A stretch of DNA of 64,000 bases from Aurantimonas endophytica. GTDB lineage: Bacteria; Pseudomonadota; Alphaproteobacteria; Rhizobiales; Rhizobiaceae. The notes under the pieces are model-generated. The model searched no databases. It saw only the letters and a program-made list of their open reading frames with translations, and was not told the origin of the DNA. The position numbers and the translations under genes are program-made. This document shows positions 1 to 8,862 of the stretch, piece by piece (the first letter of the stretch is position 1; every line of letters starts with the position of its first letter). The stretch covers positions 186,001-250,000 of the forward strand of contig NZ_JACIEM010000002.1 of assembly GCF_014196845.1 (NCBI RefSeq), read 5' to 3'.

Positions 1-510
1 GACGGCGCGCTGTCCTATGCCAACCGGGGCCGGGTAGAGGACTTCGCCGACCGCTTCCGCGCCTCGGGCGCCGACTTCATCCAGGTGCAGCTGCCGTCGG
101 GTTCGATGAACCAGTACGCCGCCGACCGGGTGTCGCACGACATCGTCAAGGTCCTGAAGGGACGCCGCGTCGCCCGCGAGCGGGTCTTCGTGCAGCCTTA
201 TCCGGCACCAGGCGCCAGCGGGCCGACCCCCATCCGGCTGGCCTTTACCACCCTCGTCGCCAAGACCGGGCCTTGCGGGCGCTGGCCGGCAGATCTCGCC
301 GAGACCTCGCAGAACAAGAACTACCACAATTTCGGCTGCGCCTCGCAGCAGAACCTCGCGGCACAGATCGCCGATCCGCGCGACCTCCTGTCGCCGCGCG
401 GCGTCGACACGATCGACGCGGAGCGCCGGACCACCGTCCTCGACCAGTATCGCCGCGGCGACCTGACGACATCGGCGCCCACCGAGACCGAAAGCGAATA
501 CGAATGGTAG
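1..510 (+). CDS. cpaD: Pilus assembly protein CpaD (C-terminal part, 5'-truncated by window edge)
   Basis: Reading from base 1 in frame 1, the sequence gives the last 169 codons of a CpaD-family protein, an outer-membrane lipoprotein of the Tad type IVc pilus system. The diagnostic end of the family is present: a segment reading NYHNFGCASQQNLAAQIADP followed by RDLLSPR, which resembles the conserved Cys-containing 'GC-x-QxNLAAxVADPxDL' region of CpaD proteins. The lipoprotein signal lies outside the window. The 3' end overlaps or directly abuts cpaE, and cpaF, tadB and tadC follow on the same strand, so this is one Tad operon. The family role, supporting pilus secretion at the outer membrane with the CpaC secretin, is known for the family and not shown by the fragment itself. 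Confidence 0.85.
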   Translation, partial: DGALSYANRGRVEDFADRFRASGADFIQVQLPSGSMNQYAADRVSHDIVKVLKGRRVARERVFVQPYPAPGASGPTPIRLAFTTLVAKTGPCGRWPADLAETSQNKNYHNFGCASQQNLAAQIADPRDLLSPRGVDTIDAERRTTVLDQYRRGDLTTSAPTETESEYEW

Positions 511-1784
511 TCCCGGAGAGCATGATCGATCTGCCTTTGCCAGAGGCTGAAACCGTCGCCGCCGAGGCGGGCCCGGACGCGCTGAACAACGTCCGTCCGA
601 TTCCGCGCGTTTCGATCCAGGCCTTCTGCGAGACCGACGGGGTGGCCAAGCCGATCGAGAAGGCCGGCCTCGACCGCCGCATGGCGAAGGCGCATCTCAG
701 GGTGCACAAGGGCGGCATAAGGGCGGCGGCGGAGCATTTTTCCAGCGCCCCGACCCCGAACCTGGTGATCCTGGAGTCGCGGTTTGCGCCCGGCGAGCTC
801 GTCGAGGAGCTGGAAGCGCTGGCAGACGTCTGCGATCCCGGCTCGAAGGTCGTGGTCATCGGCCACTACAACGACGTGACGCTGTATCGCGACCTGATGC
901 GGCGGGGCATCTCGGAATATCTCGTCGCGCCGATCTCCATCGCCGACGTGATGGAGGTGATCGGCACGCTATTCACCGCCCCCGACGCCGAGCCGCTGGG
1001 CCGCTCCATCGCCTTCATCGGTGCCAAGGGCGGCGTCGGCTCGTCCACGATCGCGCACAACGTCGCCTGGGCGATCTCCAAGCGCTTCTCCAGCGATGTC
1101 GTGCTGGCGGATCTCGACCTGCCCTTCGGCACGGCGAACATCAATTTCGACCAGGACCCGGCCCAGGGCATAGCCGAGGCGATCTTCTCGGCCGATCGGA
1201 TGGACGACGTCCTGCTCGACCGGCTGTTGTCGAAATGCGCCGAGCATCTGTCGCTGCTGGCGGCTCCGTCCGCGCTCGACCGAACCTATGACTTTGCCGG
1301 CGACGCCTTCAATGCGCTGATCGAGGCCGCCCAGCGCGGCGCTCCGGTGGTCGCGCTCGACGTGCCGCATGCCTGGGGCGACTGGACGCGCAGCGTGCTG
1401 ACGCGCGCCGACCAGATCGTCATCACCGCCACGCCGGACCTCGCCAATCTGCGCAACGCCAAGAACCTAGTCGACACGCTGCGCAAGCTCCGGCCGAACG
1501 ATCCCCCGCCGCATCTGGTGCTCAACCAGCTGGCCATACCGAAGCGGCCTGAGATCGAGCCGCGGGAGTTCTGCGACCCGCTCGGCCTCGAGCCGATCGC
1601 CGAGATCGCATTCGACCCGCAGATGTTCGGCAAGGCGGCCAATAACGGGCAGATGGTGGTGGAGACCGACCCCAAGCATCCGGCGGTCGCAGCATTCGAC
1701 CATATCGCCCACGTGCTGACCGGTCGCCACGAGGGCCGCAAGCCGAAGAAGTCGGGCCTGCTTAGCCGGCTTCGCGGCAAGTAG
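504..1784 (+). CDS. cpaE: Tad pilus assembly ATPase CpaE (MinD/ParA-like)
   Basis: About 426 residues. The N-terminal ~150 residues look like a degenerate response-receiver domain (VVVIGHYNDVTLYRDLMRRG, then a 'P-I-S-I-A-D' end). From about residue 168 comes a ParA/MinD-type ATPase with a deviant Walker A, GAKGGVGSS, at about residues 173-181, and a DLDLPFG switch. This is the classic CpaE/TadZ arrangement, and TadZ proteins localise the pilus machine to the pole. The ATG at 504 overlaps the cpaD stop. A second in-frame ATG at 522 has GGAG 3-4 bases upstream and is an equally possible start. It lies directly between cpaD and cpaF in the Tad operon. Confidence 0.88.
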   Translation: MVVPESMIDLPLPEAETVAAEAGPDALNNVRPIPRVSIQAFCETDGVAKPIEKAGLDRRMAKAHLRVHKGGIRAAAEHFSSAPTPNLVILESRFAPGELVEELEALADVCDPGSKVVVIGHYNDVTLYRDLMRRGISEYLVAPISIADVMEVIGTLFTAPDAEPLGRSIAFIGAKGGVGSSTIAHNVAWAISKRFSSDVVLADLDLPFGTANINFDQDPAQGIAEAIFSADRMDDVLLDRLLSKCAEHLSLLAAPSALDRTYDFAGDAFNALIEAAQRGAPVVALDVPHAWGDWTRSVLTRADQIVITATPDLANLRNAKNLVDTLRKLRPNDPPPHLVLNQLAIPKRPEIEPREFCDPLGLEPIAEIAFDPQMFGKAANNGQMVVETDPKHPAVAAFDHIAHVLTGRHEGRKPKKSGLLSRLRGK

Positions 1785-1820
1785 TCCGGCAGCGGCAAAA
1801 CGGCAGGAGCGGAGACCACC

Positions 1821-3314
1821 ATGTTCGGAAAGCGCGGGAACGAGAAGCCGCTCGCTCGCCCGGCTGCGCAGCAGCCGGCGTCGCCGCCATCCCCGGCGGC
1901 CCATAATCCATCGTCCGGCGCACGGAACGGCGTCGCGACGCTGGAAGCCCCGGCGGCCGCTCCGCCGGCTCCCGCGCGCGACGTCCAGCGGACCGGCGAG
2001 CGCATGCCGGGCGTGCGCCCCGACAGCTATTACGAGCGCAAGGCGCAGGTCTTCACGGCGCTGATCGACACGATCGACCTCTCGCAGCTGGCCCGGCTCG
2101 ACGCCGAGAGTGCCCGCGAGGAAATCCGCGACATCGTCAACGACATCATCGCGATCAAGAGTTTCGCGATGTCGATCGCCGAGCAGGAGGAACTGCTCGG
2201 GGATATCTGCAACGACGTCCTCGGCTATGGGCCGCTCGAGCCGCTGCTGGCCCGCGACGACATTGCCGACATCATGGTCAACGGCTCGCGCCACACCTTC
2301 ATCGAGGTCGGCGGCAAGATCGAAGAGACCAACATACGGTTTCGCGACAACCAGCAGCTCCTCAACATTTGCCAGCGCATCGTCAGCCAGGTCGGCCGCC
2401 GGGTCGACGAGACCTCGCCGATCTGCGACGCGCGCCTGCCCGACGGTTCGCGCGTCAACGTCATCGCGCCGCCGCTGGCCATCGACGGCGCCGCGCTGAC
2501 CATCCGCAAGTTCAAGAAGGACAAGCTGACGCTCGACCAGCTGGTCAAGTTCGGCGCGATCACGCCCGAAGGCGCGGCGATCCTGCAGATCATCGGCCGC
2601 GTCCGCTGCAACGTCGTGATCTCGGGCGGCACCGGTTCCGGCAAGACCACGCTGCTGAACTGCCTGACGCGCTACATCGACGCCGACGAACGCATCATCA
2701 CCTGCGAGGACTCCGCCGAGCTGCAGCTGCAGCAGCCGCATGTCGTGCGGCTGGAGACGCGCCCGCCCAATATCGAGGGCGAGGGCGAGATCACCATGCG
2801 CGACCTCGTCAAGAACTGCCTGCGCATGCGCCCCGAGCGGATCATCGTCGGCGAGGTGCGCGGACCGGAAGTGTTCGACCTCCTGCAGGCGATGAACACC
2901 GGCCACGACGGCTCGATGGGCACGATCCACTCGAATTCCCCACGAGAATGCCTGAACCGCATCGAGTCGATGATCGCCATGGGCGGCTATTCGCTGCCGT
3001 CGCGCACGGTCAAGGAGATCATCGTCGGCTCGGTCGACGTCATCATCCAGGCCGCGCGCCTTCGCGACGGGTCCCGCCGGATCACCCACGTCACCGAGGT
3101 GCTCGGCATGGAGGGCGACGTCATCACCACGCAGGACATCTTCGTCTACGACATCCTGGGCGAGGACGCGCAGGGCAACATCATCGGTCGGCACCGCTCC
3201 ACCGGTGTCGGCCGCCCGGCCTTCTGGGACCGCGCCCGCTACTACAACGAGGAGCAGCGCCTCGCCCAGGCACTCGACGCCAGCAACATCCCGGAAGGGG
3301 TGGGGGCACGCTGA
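1821..3314 (+). CDS. cpaF: Tad pilus secretion ATPase CpaF (TadA, VirB11-like)
   Basis: This 497-residue protein is the hexameric secretion ATPase that powers Tad pilin assembly at the inner membrane. After a ~60-residue Pro/Ala-rich N-terminus it shows the VirB11/CpaF core: the [12 protein letters not shown] region, Walker [10 protein letters not shown] at about residue 269, an Asp box ([10 protein letters not shown]), Walker B-type [11 protein letters not shown], and a His box ([12 protein letters not shown]). Length and motifs match full CpaF proteins. The ATG is preceded by GCAGGAGCGGAG, a good ribosome-binding site. Its stop overlaps the tadB start (ATGA), implying translational coupling. 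Confidence 0.95.
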   Translation: MFGKRGNEKPLARPAAQQPASPPSPAAHNPSSGARNGVATLEAPAAAPPAPARDVQRTGERMPGVRPDSYYERKAQVFTALIDTIDLSQLARLDAESAREEIRDIVNDIIAIKSFAMSIAEQEELLGDICNDVLGYGPLEPLLARDDIADIMVNGSRHTFIEVGGKIEETNIRFRDNQQLLNICQRIVSQVGRRVDETSPICDARLPDGSRVNVIAPPLAIDGAALTIRKFKKDKLTLDQLVKFGAITPEGAAILQIIGRVRCNVVISGGTGSGKTTLLNCLTRYIDADERIITCEDSAELQLQQPHVVRLETRPPNIEGEGEITMRDLVKNCLRMRPERIIVGEVRGPEVFDLLQAMNTGHDGSMGTIHSNSPRECLNRIESMIAMGGYSLPSRTVKEIIVGSVDVIIQAARLRDGSRRITHVTEVLGMEGDVITTQDIFVYDILGEDAQGNIIGRHRSTGVGRPAFWDRARYYNEEQRLAQALDASNIPEGVGAR

Positions 3315-4324
3315 TGCTGACCTCGGCCGCGGGCATACTGTTCATCCTGCTGTCGACGATCGCCGCCGGCGGTCTGGCCTATGCCGTCCTGCAGCCGCGC
3401 ATTACGGCGGAGAAGAAGGTCGAGGCGCGGCGTTCCCAGTACAGCCGCGACGAGAACGACCGGGTGGCGGTGAAGTTCGCCCGCGAGCGCCTGCGCGAAC
3501 AGGACAAGCGCCGCAAGACCATCCAGTCCTCGCTGAAGGAACTGGAAGCGCGCACCCGCGAGCGCGACAAGCTGACCGGCAAGCTGTCGCTGGCCCGGCG
3601 GCTCGAACAGGCGGGGCTGACCATCACGCCGCGGCATTTCGCGTGGATCAGCGTCGGCACCGGCGTCACAAGCGCGATCCTGGCGCTGGTATTCGGGGCC
3701 GGGCTCGTGCTGTCGCTCGGCATCGCGGTCGTCGGTGGGCTCGGGCTGCCGCGCTTCGCGCTGGCGCATCTGCGCAAGAAGCGCCTGCAGAAATTCACCG
3801 ACGAGTTCCCCAATGCGCTCGACCTGATCGTCCGGGGCATCCGCTCTGGCCTGCCGCTCAACGACACGCTGCGCATGATCGCGGGCGAGGCCGCCGAGCC
3901 GGTCAGGAGCGAGTTCCGCAAGATCGTGGAGACGCAGCAGATGGGCGTCTCGACATCCGAATCCGTCGAGCGCCTCTATCGCAACGTGCCGACGGCCGAG
4001 ACCAACTTCTTCTCCATCGTCATCACCATCCAGGCCCAGGCCGGCGGCAATCTCTCGGAGGCCATCGCCAATCTCTCCAAGGTGCTGCGCGAGCGCAAGA
4101 AGATGAAGGGCAAGATCCAGGCGATGTCCATGGAGGCCAAGGCTTCCGCGACGATCATCGGCGCCCTGCCGGTCATCGTCGGCTTCCTCGTCTACCTGAC
4201 CACCCCCGACTATATCGGGATCCTCTTTGCGACCCATTCGGGCAATCTGCTGATGATCGTCGCGGCGGTGTGGATGGCCATCGGCGTCTTCACGATGAAA
4301 CGCATGATCAGCTTCGACTTCTGA
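3314..4324 (+). CDS. tadB: Tad pilus inner-membrane platform protein TadB
   Basis: About 336 residues, starting at the ATG that overlaps the cpaF stop by one base (TGATG). An N-terminal membrane segment (residues ~5-25) is followed by a charged cytoplasmic stretch, a membrane pair around residues 108-145, a type II secretion F (T2SSF) domain from about residue 159 (FPNALDLIVRGIRSGLPL), and a C-terminal membrane pair. This is the normal TadB layout; TadB and TadC form the membrane platform driven by CpaF. A longer open frame upstream is the cpaF antiframe and not coding. A 61-base gap separates it from tadC. Confidence 0.92.
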   Translation: MLTSAAGILFILLSTIAAGGLAYAVLQPRITAEKKVEARRSQYSRDENDRVAVKFARERLREQDKRRKTIQSSLKELEARTRERDKLTGKLSLARRLEQAGLTITPRHFAWISVGTGVTSAILALVFGAGLVLSLGIAVVGGLGLPRFALAHLRKKRLQKFTDEFPNALDLIVRGIRSGLPLNDTLRMIAGEAAEPVRSEFRKIVETQQMGVSTSESVERLYRNVPTAETNFFSIVITIQAQAGGNLSEAIANLSKVLRERKKMKGKIQAMSMEAKASATIIGALPVIVGFLVYLTTPDYIGILFATHSGNLLMIVAAVWMAIGVFTMKRMISFDF

Positions 4325-4385
4325 GCGGGCGGGCCGGGCGGGAAGCGCCCGGCCGCGGAGTACAGCCGGGAAAGGCCGCCATCTT

Positions 4386-5378
4386 ATGCAATCGCTCTTC
4401 GATTATCTGGGCGTATCGAGCTCGCTGGTACTTAGCACGGTCATCGCCATCGCGGTGTTCACCACATTCCTCGCCCTCGCCATGCCGATGCTCTCGGGAA
4501 ACCGGCTGCAGAGCCGCATGCGTTCGGTGGCGCTGGAGCGCGACGAGATGCGCGCGCGCGAGCGGGCGCGCCTCGCGTCCGAAAAGGAGAACGGCCGCGG
4601 CGCCGGCCTGCGCCAGCAGCAGAACCGGGGTATCGCCGCGCTCGTCGTCGAGCGGCTGAACCTGCGGACGGCCCTCGCCGACGAGGGCACGGTCGCCAGC
4701 CTCCGGGTCGCCGGCTATCGCGGCCAGCGCGCGATGACGCTGTTCCTGTTCGCGCGTGTCGTACTGCCGCTGGTGATGCTGGCGGCAGCGCTGTTCTACG
4801 TGTTCGGTCTCGGTCTGCTGGAAAACCAGGGCACGATGATGCGTGTCGCGGCCTGCATCGGCATCGCCTATCTCGGCTTCTACGCGCCGATCCTCTTCGT
4901 GAAGAACCAGGCCGCCAAGCGCCGCCTGTCGATCCAGCGGGCCTGGCCGGATGCGCTCGATCTCCTGCTGATCTGCGTCGAGTCCGGCAATTCCATCGAG
5001 GCGGCCTTCCGCCGGGTTGCCGAGGAGATCGGCATCCAGTCGATCCCGCTCGCGGAAGAGCTGGTGCTCGTCTGCGCCGAATTGTCGTATCTGCCGGACC
5101 GCAAGGTGGCCTACGACAATCTCGCTGCCCGGACCGGGCTCGAAGGCGTTCGCGCCGTGACCACCGCGCTGGTCCAGGCGGAGCGCTACGGCACGCCGCT
5201 GGGCAACGCGCTCAGGGTGCTGGCCCAGGAGAACCGCGACATGCGGATGAACCTCGCCGAGAAGAAGGCGGCGTCGCTGCCGCCGAAGCTCACCGTGCCG
5301 ATGATCCTGTTTTTCCTGCCGGTGCTGTTCGTCGTGATCATCGGCCCGGCCGCCATCCAGATCATGAAGCTGCAATAG
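4386..5378 (+). CDS. tadC: Tad pilus inner-membrane platform protein TadC
   Basis: This 330-residue protein has an N-terminal membrane helix (residues ~15-38), a cytoplasmic linker, membrane helices around residues 118-180, and a T2SSF domain beginning near residue 182 (WPDALDLLLICVESGNSIEAAF). A last hydrophobic segment (MILFFLPVLFVVIIGPAAI) sits at the C-terminus. Order, length and domain match TadC, partner of TadB. It is the last co-directional gene of the Tad operon in this window. tadD follows on the opposite strand, end to end, with a 120-base gap in which no clear terminator was found. Confidence 0.92.
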   Translation: MQSLFDYLGVSSSLVLSTVIAIAVFTTFLALAMPMLSGNRLQSRMRSVALERDEMRARERARLASEKENGRGAGLRQQQNRGIAALVVERLNLRTALADEGTVASLRVAGYRGQRAMTLFLFARVVLPLVMLAAALFYVFGLGLLENQGTMMRVAACIGIAYLGFYAPILFVKNQAAKRRLSIQRAWPDALDLLLICVESGNSIEAAFRRVAEEIGIQSIPLAEELVLVCAELSYLPDRKVAYDNLAARTGLEGVRAVTTALVQAERYGTPLGNALRVLAQENRDMRMNLAEKKAASLPPKLTVPMILFFLPVLFVVIIGPAAIQIMKLQ

Positions 5379-5498
5379 CACCGCAAGGTGATCGTCGGTG
5401 GAGTGGGTCGCCCCGACCTATGCCGTTTTGGCCCGCGGCGGCAGCCGCAGGTCTGGCTTGGGAGAGCCGGTGCCGTGGTCGGAAAAGCCAGGCGGACC

Positions 5499-6317
5499 TC
5501 AGCCCTCCTGGCCTTCCTTCTCCTTCAGCATCGACCAGGTGTTCTGCTGCGCCAGCATCTGCCGCAGATAGGCGACGTTGGCTTCGGCCGCCTCGGGCGA
5601 CAGTTCGGCCGAAGCGATCGTCCGGGCCTCGTCGAAACGTCCCTGCAGGCCGACGACTAGCGCCAGGTTCTGGCGCACGCGGCTGTCGACGCCGCGCTGG
5701 CCGGCGGCCGTCCTCAGATAGGACTCCGCGGCCTGGAGGTCGTTGCTGAGGAGATGCGACATGCCGAGATTGGAGAGCACCGTCGGCTCGTTCGGGGCGA
5801 GGTCCAGCGCCTTGCGGTAGAGCACGCGCGCTTCGGCGGACTGGCCCATCTGGTCGAGGATCGCGCCCTCCGCGGAATACAGCCGCCAGTCGGGAAAGTC
5901 CGGCGTCTGGGCGCGGCGCACGGTTTCCAGCGCCTTGGGCAGGTCGCCGGCGGCGGCCAGTGCCTTGCCATAGGCGGACAGTACGTCGCGGTCCTTCGGG
6001 TGGGCAATCGCCACCTGCTGCATGACCGCCAGCGACTGGTCGTTGCGGCCGACCATCTGCAGAGAGGCAGCGTAGGAGAGGCCGACGCCCTTGGCTTTAG
6101 GGTCGCGCTCATAGGCCGCGCCATAGGACTGGACGGCGCCCTGCAGCTGGCTGGAGGACATTGCCGCGACCGGCGCCGAACCGGACGATCGACCGATGGA
6201 CCCCGTGGTCTCGCGCGATACGGAAGCGCAACCCTGCGCGGCGACGAGTGTGGCTGCAACGGTGACGAAAAGAGCCTGTCTGAAGCCGCGAATCGCTCTA
6301 TTGTGCCGCGCGATCAT
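5499..6317 (-). CDS. tadD: Tad locus TPR lipoprotein TadD
   Basis: About 272 residues. The chosen ATG at 6317 is preceded by GGGAGCAGGTC and opens a lipoprotein signal: arginine-rich start, hydrophobic core, and a lipobox-like AAQGC with Cys at about residue 31. The rest is made of tetratricopeptide repeats (for example a segment with SAEARVLYRKALDLAPNEP). TadD is an outer-membrane-associated TPR lipoprotein required for Tad pilus biogenesis. A longer frame with 15 extra residues exists but would bury the signal peptide. It is transcribed towards tadC and divergently from the aminopeptidase gene at 6445. Confidence 0.85.
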   Translation of the reverse strand: MIARHNRAIRGFRQALFVTVAATLVAAQGCASVSRETTGSIGRSSGSAPVAAMSSSQLQGAVQSYGAAYERDPKAKGVGLSYAASLQMVGRNDQSLAVMQQVAIAHPKDRDVLSAYGKALAAAGDLPKALETVRRAQTPDFPDWRLYSAEGAILDQMGQSAEARVLYRKALDLAPNEPTVLSNLGMSHLLSNDLQAAESYLRTAAGQRGVDSRVRQNLALVVGLQGRFDEARTIASAELSPEAAEANVAYLRQMLAQQNTWSMLKEKEGQEG

Positions 6318-6391
6318 GACCTGCTCCCGTGTCGTCCGCGATGTGCCGAAGCTTGGGCTCATTGAGCCACGCCTCGTCGCCAGTCATAGTC

Positions 6392-6416
6392 TGTTAACCC
6401 TAACGGTCGGTTAACA
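6392..6416. promoter_or_regulatory. Inverted repeat in divergent tadD / aminopeptidase promoter region
   Basis: TGTTAACC (6392-6399) and GGTTAACA (6409-6416) are perfect inverted 8-mers separated by 9 bases. The element lies in the 127-base region between the divergent tadD and M17 aminopeptidase genes, where a dimeric regulator would bind. TTAA half-sites recall CtrA sites, but the spacing (13 bases between TTAA cores) does not fit the TTAA-N7-TTAA consensus, so no regulator is named. Confidence 0.4.
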
Positions 6417-6444
6417 ACCGGCTGCAGCCCCTGGAATCCATGCC

Positions 6445-7857
6445 ATGCCGCTTACCCTGGTCGACGAGACGAACGAAGCCTTGCCGGTCTGGCTGGCCGA
6501 GACGGGCGGCCTCGACGCTCTCCCCGAGGCGGCGCGGGCCTGGGCGCGGGTCTCGCGCTTCACCGCCGAGGCGGGGAGCGTCCTCATCGTGCCCGGGCAG
6601 GATGGCAGGCCGGCCGGGGCCGTCCTCGGGCTGGGCAAGGCGGATCACCGCGGCGGCGCCGCCGAATGGCGGGGACTTCTCGCGGGCGCCCTGGCCGGCA
6701 AGCTGCCCGACGGCGAATGGCGCTTCGCGAAGGAGCCGGCGACGATCGACCGCGATGTCGCGACGCTGGCGCTGCTGCTCGGCCAGTACCGCTTTGCCCG
6801 CTATCGCAGCGGCGCCAAGGGCGATGACGCGCAGCCGCAGATCCGCTTCCAGGCGCCGGACGCCATCGACAGGGCGGAGCTCGCAGCGGTGGCTGATGCC
6901 GTGTTCCTCGCCCGCGACCTGATCAACACCCCGGCCAACGACATGGGGCCCGCCGAGCTGGAAGCGGCGGCCCGAAGCCTGGCGCAGCGCTTCGGCGCCG
7001 CGGTCGAGACCATCGAGGGCGACGAGCTGCTCGTCCGCAATTTCCCGATGATCCATGCGGTCGGCCGCGCCAGCGCCTCGGCGCCGCGGCTGATCGACCT
7101 CACTTGGGGCAAGCCGTCGGATCCGAAGGTGACGCTGGTCGGCAAGGGCGTCATCTTCGACACGGGCGGTCTCGACATCAAGCCGGCATCCGGCATGCTG
7201 CTGATGAAGAAGGACATGGGCGGCGCGGCGAACGTGCTGGCCCTGGCGCAGATGGTGATGGCGAGGGGCCTCGCCGTCCGGTTGCGGGTGCTGATCCCGG
7301 CGGTGGAGAACGCCATTTCCGGTTCCGCCTTTCGTCCGGGCGACATCCTGACCAGCCGCAAGGGCAAGACCGTCGAGATCGGCAATACCGATGCCGAGGG
7401 TCGGCTGGTGCTTGCCGACGCCCTGGCGCTCGCCGACGAGGAGGCGCCGGAGATGCTGATCGACATGGCAACGCTTACCGGCGCCGCACGGGTGGCGCTC
7501 GGGCCGGACCTGCCGCCCTTCTACACCGAGGATGACGGCTTCGCGGCGGAACTCGCCGCGGCAAGCCGGCGTGTCGCCGACCCGCTCTGGCGCATGCCGC
7601 TCTGGCAGCCTTACGCGGCCAACCTCTCATCCAAGATCGCAGACACCAACAATGTCACCAGCGACGCCTTCGCCGGCTCCGTAACGGCGGCGCTGTTCCT
7701 GCAGGGCTTCGTCGAGAAAGCGGCAGTCTGGGCGCATCTCGACGTCTTCGGCTGGCGGCCGAAGCCCGGGCCCACGGGCCCGGTCGGCGGCGAGGCGCAG
7801 GGCGTCCGTGCCCTCTACGAAGTGCTGAAGCAGCGCTATCCGGGTGCCCCGATCTGA
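6445..7857 (+). CDS. Leucyl aminopeptidase family protein (peptidase M17)
   Basis: A 470-residue cytosolic metalloaminopeptidase of the M17 (PepA/PepB) family that removes N-terminal residues from peptides using two metal ions. The catalytic domain is complete: GKGVIFDTGG at about residue 233 with the metal-binding and catalytic lysine, MKKDMGGAA, and the family signature NTDAEGRL at about residues 314-321. The N-terminal ~170 residues form the smaller macro-like domain. Length is at the lower end for M17, as in the PepB-like alphaproteobacterial forms. The NlpC/P60 gene follows after 46 bases on the same strand, a common rhizobial pairing. Confidence 0.9.
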   Translation: MPLTLVDETNEALPVWLAETGGLDALPEAARAWARVSRFTAEAGSVLIVPGQDGRPAGAVLGLGKADHRGGAAEWRGLLAGALAGKLPDGEWRFAKEPATIDRDVATLALLLGQYRFARYRSGAKGDDAQPQIRFQAPDAIDRAELAAVADAVFLARDLINTPANDMGPAELEAAARSLAQRFGAAVETIEGDELLVRNFPMIHAVGRASASAPRLIDLTWGKPSDPKVTLVGKGVIFDTGGLDIKPASGMLLMKKDMGGAANVLALAQMVMARGLAVRLRVLIPAVENAISGSAFRPGDILTSRKGKTVEIGNTDAEGRLVLADALALADEEAPEMLIDMATLTGAARVALGPDLPPFYTEDDGFAAELAAASRRVADPLWRMPLWQPYAANLSSKIADTNNVTSDAFAGSVTAALFLQGFVEKAAVWAHLDVFGWRPKPGPTGPVGGEAQGVRALYEVLKQRYPGAPI

Positions 7858-7903
7858 CGGACTGCGCGCCGATGCTGGACAGAAGAAGCAGGATGCCGAC
7901 GCC

Positions 7904-8809
7904 ATGACGAGCCTCGATCCGCGCCGGCACGCCTTCCGCGCCGACCTTGCCGAAAAGGACCTCGAGGGCCAGGTCGCCGCGACCCGCTTCGTCGAGGGCG
8001 TGCCGCGCCAGGTCGTGGCGCCGACGGTGACGTTGCGGCGGCGACCCGAACCCGACGCGCCGCTGGAGACCGAGGCGCTGTTCGGCGAGGCGGTCGTCGT
8101 CTTCGAGGAAGAAGCGGGCTGGTCGTGGGTGAAGCTCGCCCCGGACTCCCCCGCAAGCGCCTATGTGGGCTACATGCCGACCGGCGCGCTCGGCCCGTCC
8201 ACGACGCCGACGCATCGTGTCTGCGTGCCTCGGACGCTGGTCTTCCCGGCGCCCGACATCAAGCGACCGCCGCTCTCCTTCCTGCCGATGGGCGCCCTCG
8301 TCACGGTCACCGGCGCTGCCGCCGACCAGAACGCCCGCTATTCAGCGGTGACGCCGGACGGTTTCATCGTCGAGCAGCATCTGGAGCCGCTGGCCGCTGT
8401 CGCGCCGGACTTCGTCGCCGTCGCCGAACGGTTTCTCGGCGCGCCCTATCTCTGGGGCGGCAAGAGTGTCGCCGGGATCGACTGTTCGGGGCTGGTGCAA
8501 CTGGCTTGCGCGATGGCCGGCATTGCCGCCCCGCGGGATACCGACATGCAGGAGCGCGAGCTCGGCACCCGGCTCGCCGGCATCGAGGCGCTGGAGCGCG
8601 GCGACCTGGTGTTCTGGAAGGGCCATGTCGGCATCATGCTGGACGGGGCGCGGCTGCTGCACGCCAATGCCCACCACATGATGACCGCGGTCGAGCCGCT
8701 GGCCGAGGCGGTCGCGCGGATCGCATCGCGTGGCTCTTCCGTGACCAGCATCCGCCGGATCCGGCCGCTCACATCAGCGCAAGGCGACGGTCCGGAGATC
8801 GTGACTTGA
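7904..8809 (+). CDS. NlpC/P60 family cell-wall peptidase with SH3 domains
   Basis: About 301 residues from the ATG at 7904, upstream of which lies GAAGAAGCAGGA. A further-upstream ATG (7844) would overlap the aminopeptidase gene. The first ~160 residues resemble bacterial SH3 modules. The C-terminal NlpC/P60 domain carries the catalytic Cys in IDCSGLV (about residue 194), His in WKGHVGIML (about residue 241) and a third polar residue in the LLHANAHHM segment. Such enzymes cleave the D-Glu to diaminopimelate bond in peptidoglycan peptides. No signal peptide is visible, which suggests a cytoplasmic muropeptide-recycling role next to an aminopeptidase; that role is inference. Confidence 0.85.
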   Translation: MTSLDPRRHAFRADLAEKDLEGQVAATRFVEGVPRQVVAPTVTLRRRPEPDAPLETEALFGEAVVVFEEEAGWSWVKLAPDSPASAYVGYMPTGALGPSTTPTHRVCVPRTLVFPAPDIKRPPLSFLPMGALVTVTGAAADQNARYSAVTPDGFIVEQHLEPLAAVAPDFVAVAERFLGAPYLWGGKSVAGIDCSGLVQLACAMAGIAAPRDTDMQERELGTRLAGIEALERGDLVFWKGHVGIMLDGARLLHANAHHMMTAVEPLAEAVARIASRGSSVTSIRRIRPLTSAQGDGPEIVT

Positions 8810-8836
8810 CCTTCCTGTAACAGGAAGCTCGCAGAT
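8806..8836 (+). promoter_or_regulatory. Putative MerR-family (CueR/HmrR-like) metal-responsive promoter
   Basis: TTGACC (8806-8811) forms a -35 box that runs into a dyad, ACCTTCC (8809-8815), 7-base centre, GGAAGCT (8823-8829). This is the layout of CueR/HmrR operators (ACCTTCC-N7-GGAAGGT), with one symmetric mismatch. A 19-base spacer, the hallmark of MerR-type promoters, leads to GCAGAT (8831-8836), a poor -10. The site begins inside the stop codon of the NlpC gene and reads into the DUF305 gene at 8863. The repeat could alternatively act as a weak hairpin terminator, but it lacks a T-run. Confidence 0.6.
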
Positions 8837-8862
8837 GGGCTCCACCATCATGGAGAGTCCTT

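Noticed and set aside
1467-3194. Very long open frame on the minus strand opposite cpaF
   Set aside because: Antisense shadow of a high-GC gene; composition is Asp/Arg/Ala-rich without motifs, while the plus-strand cpaF is unmistakable.
6392-6416. CtrA binding site for tadD
   Set aside because: TTAA cores are 13 bases apart and not 7; kept only as an unnamed inverted repeat.
8811-8827. CTTCCTG-TAA-CAGGAAG as terminator of the NlpC gene
   Set aside because: No T-run, stem partly AT, and the TTGACC plus 19-base spacing makes a metal-responsive promoter the better reading.
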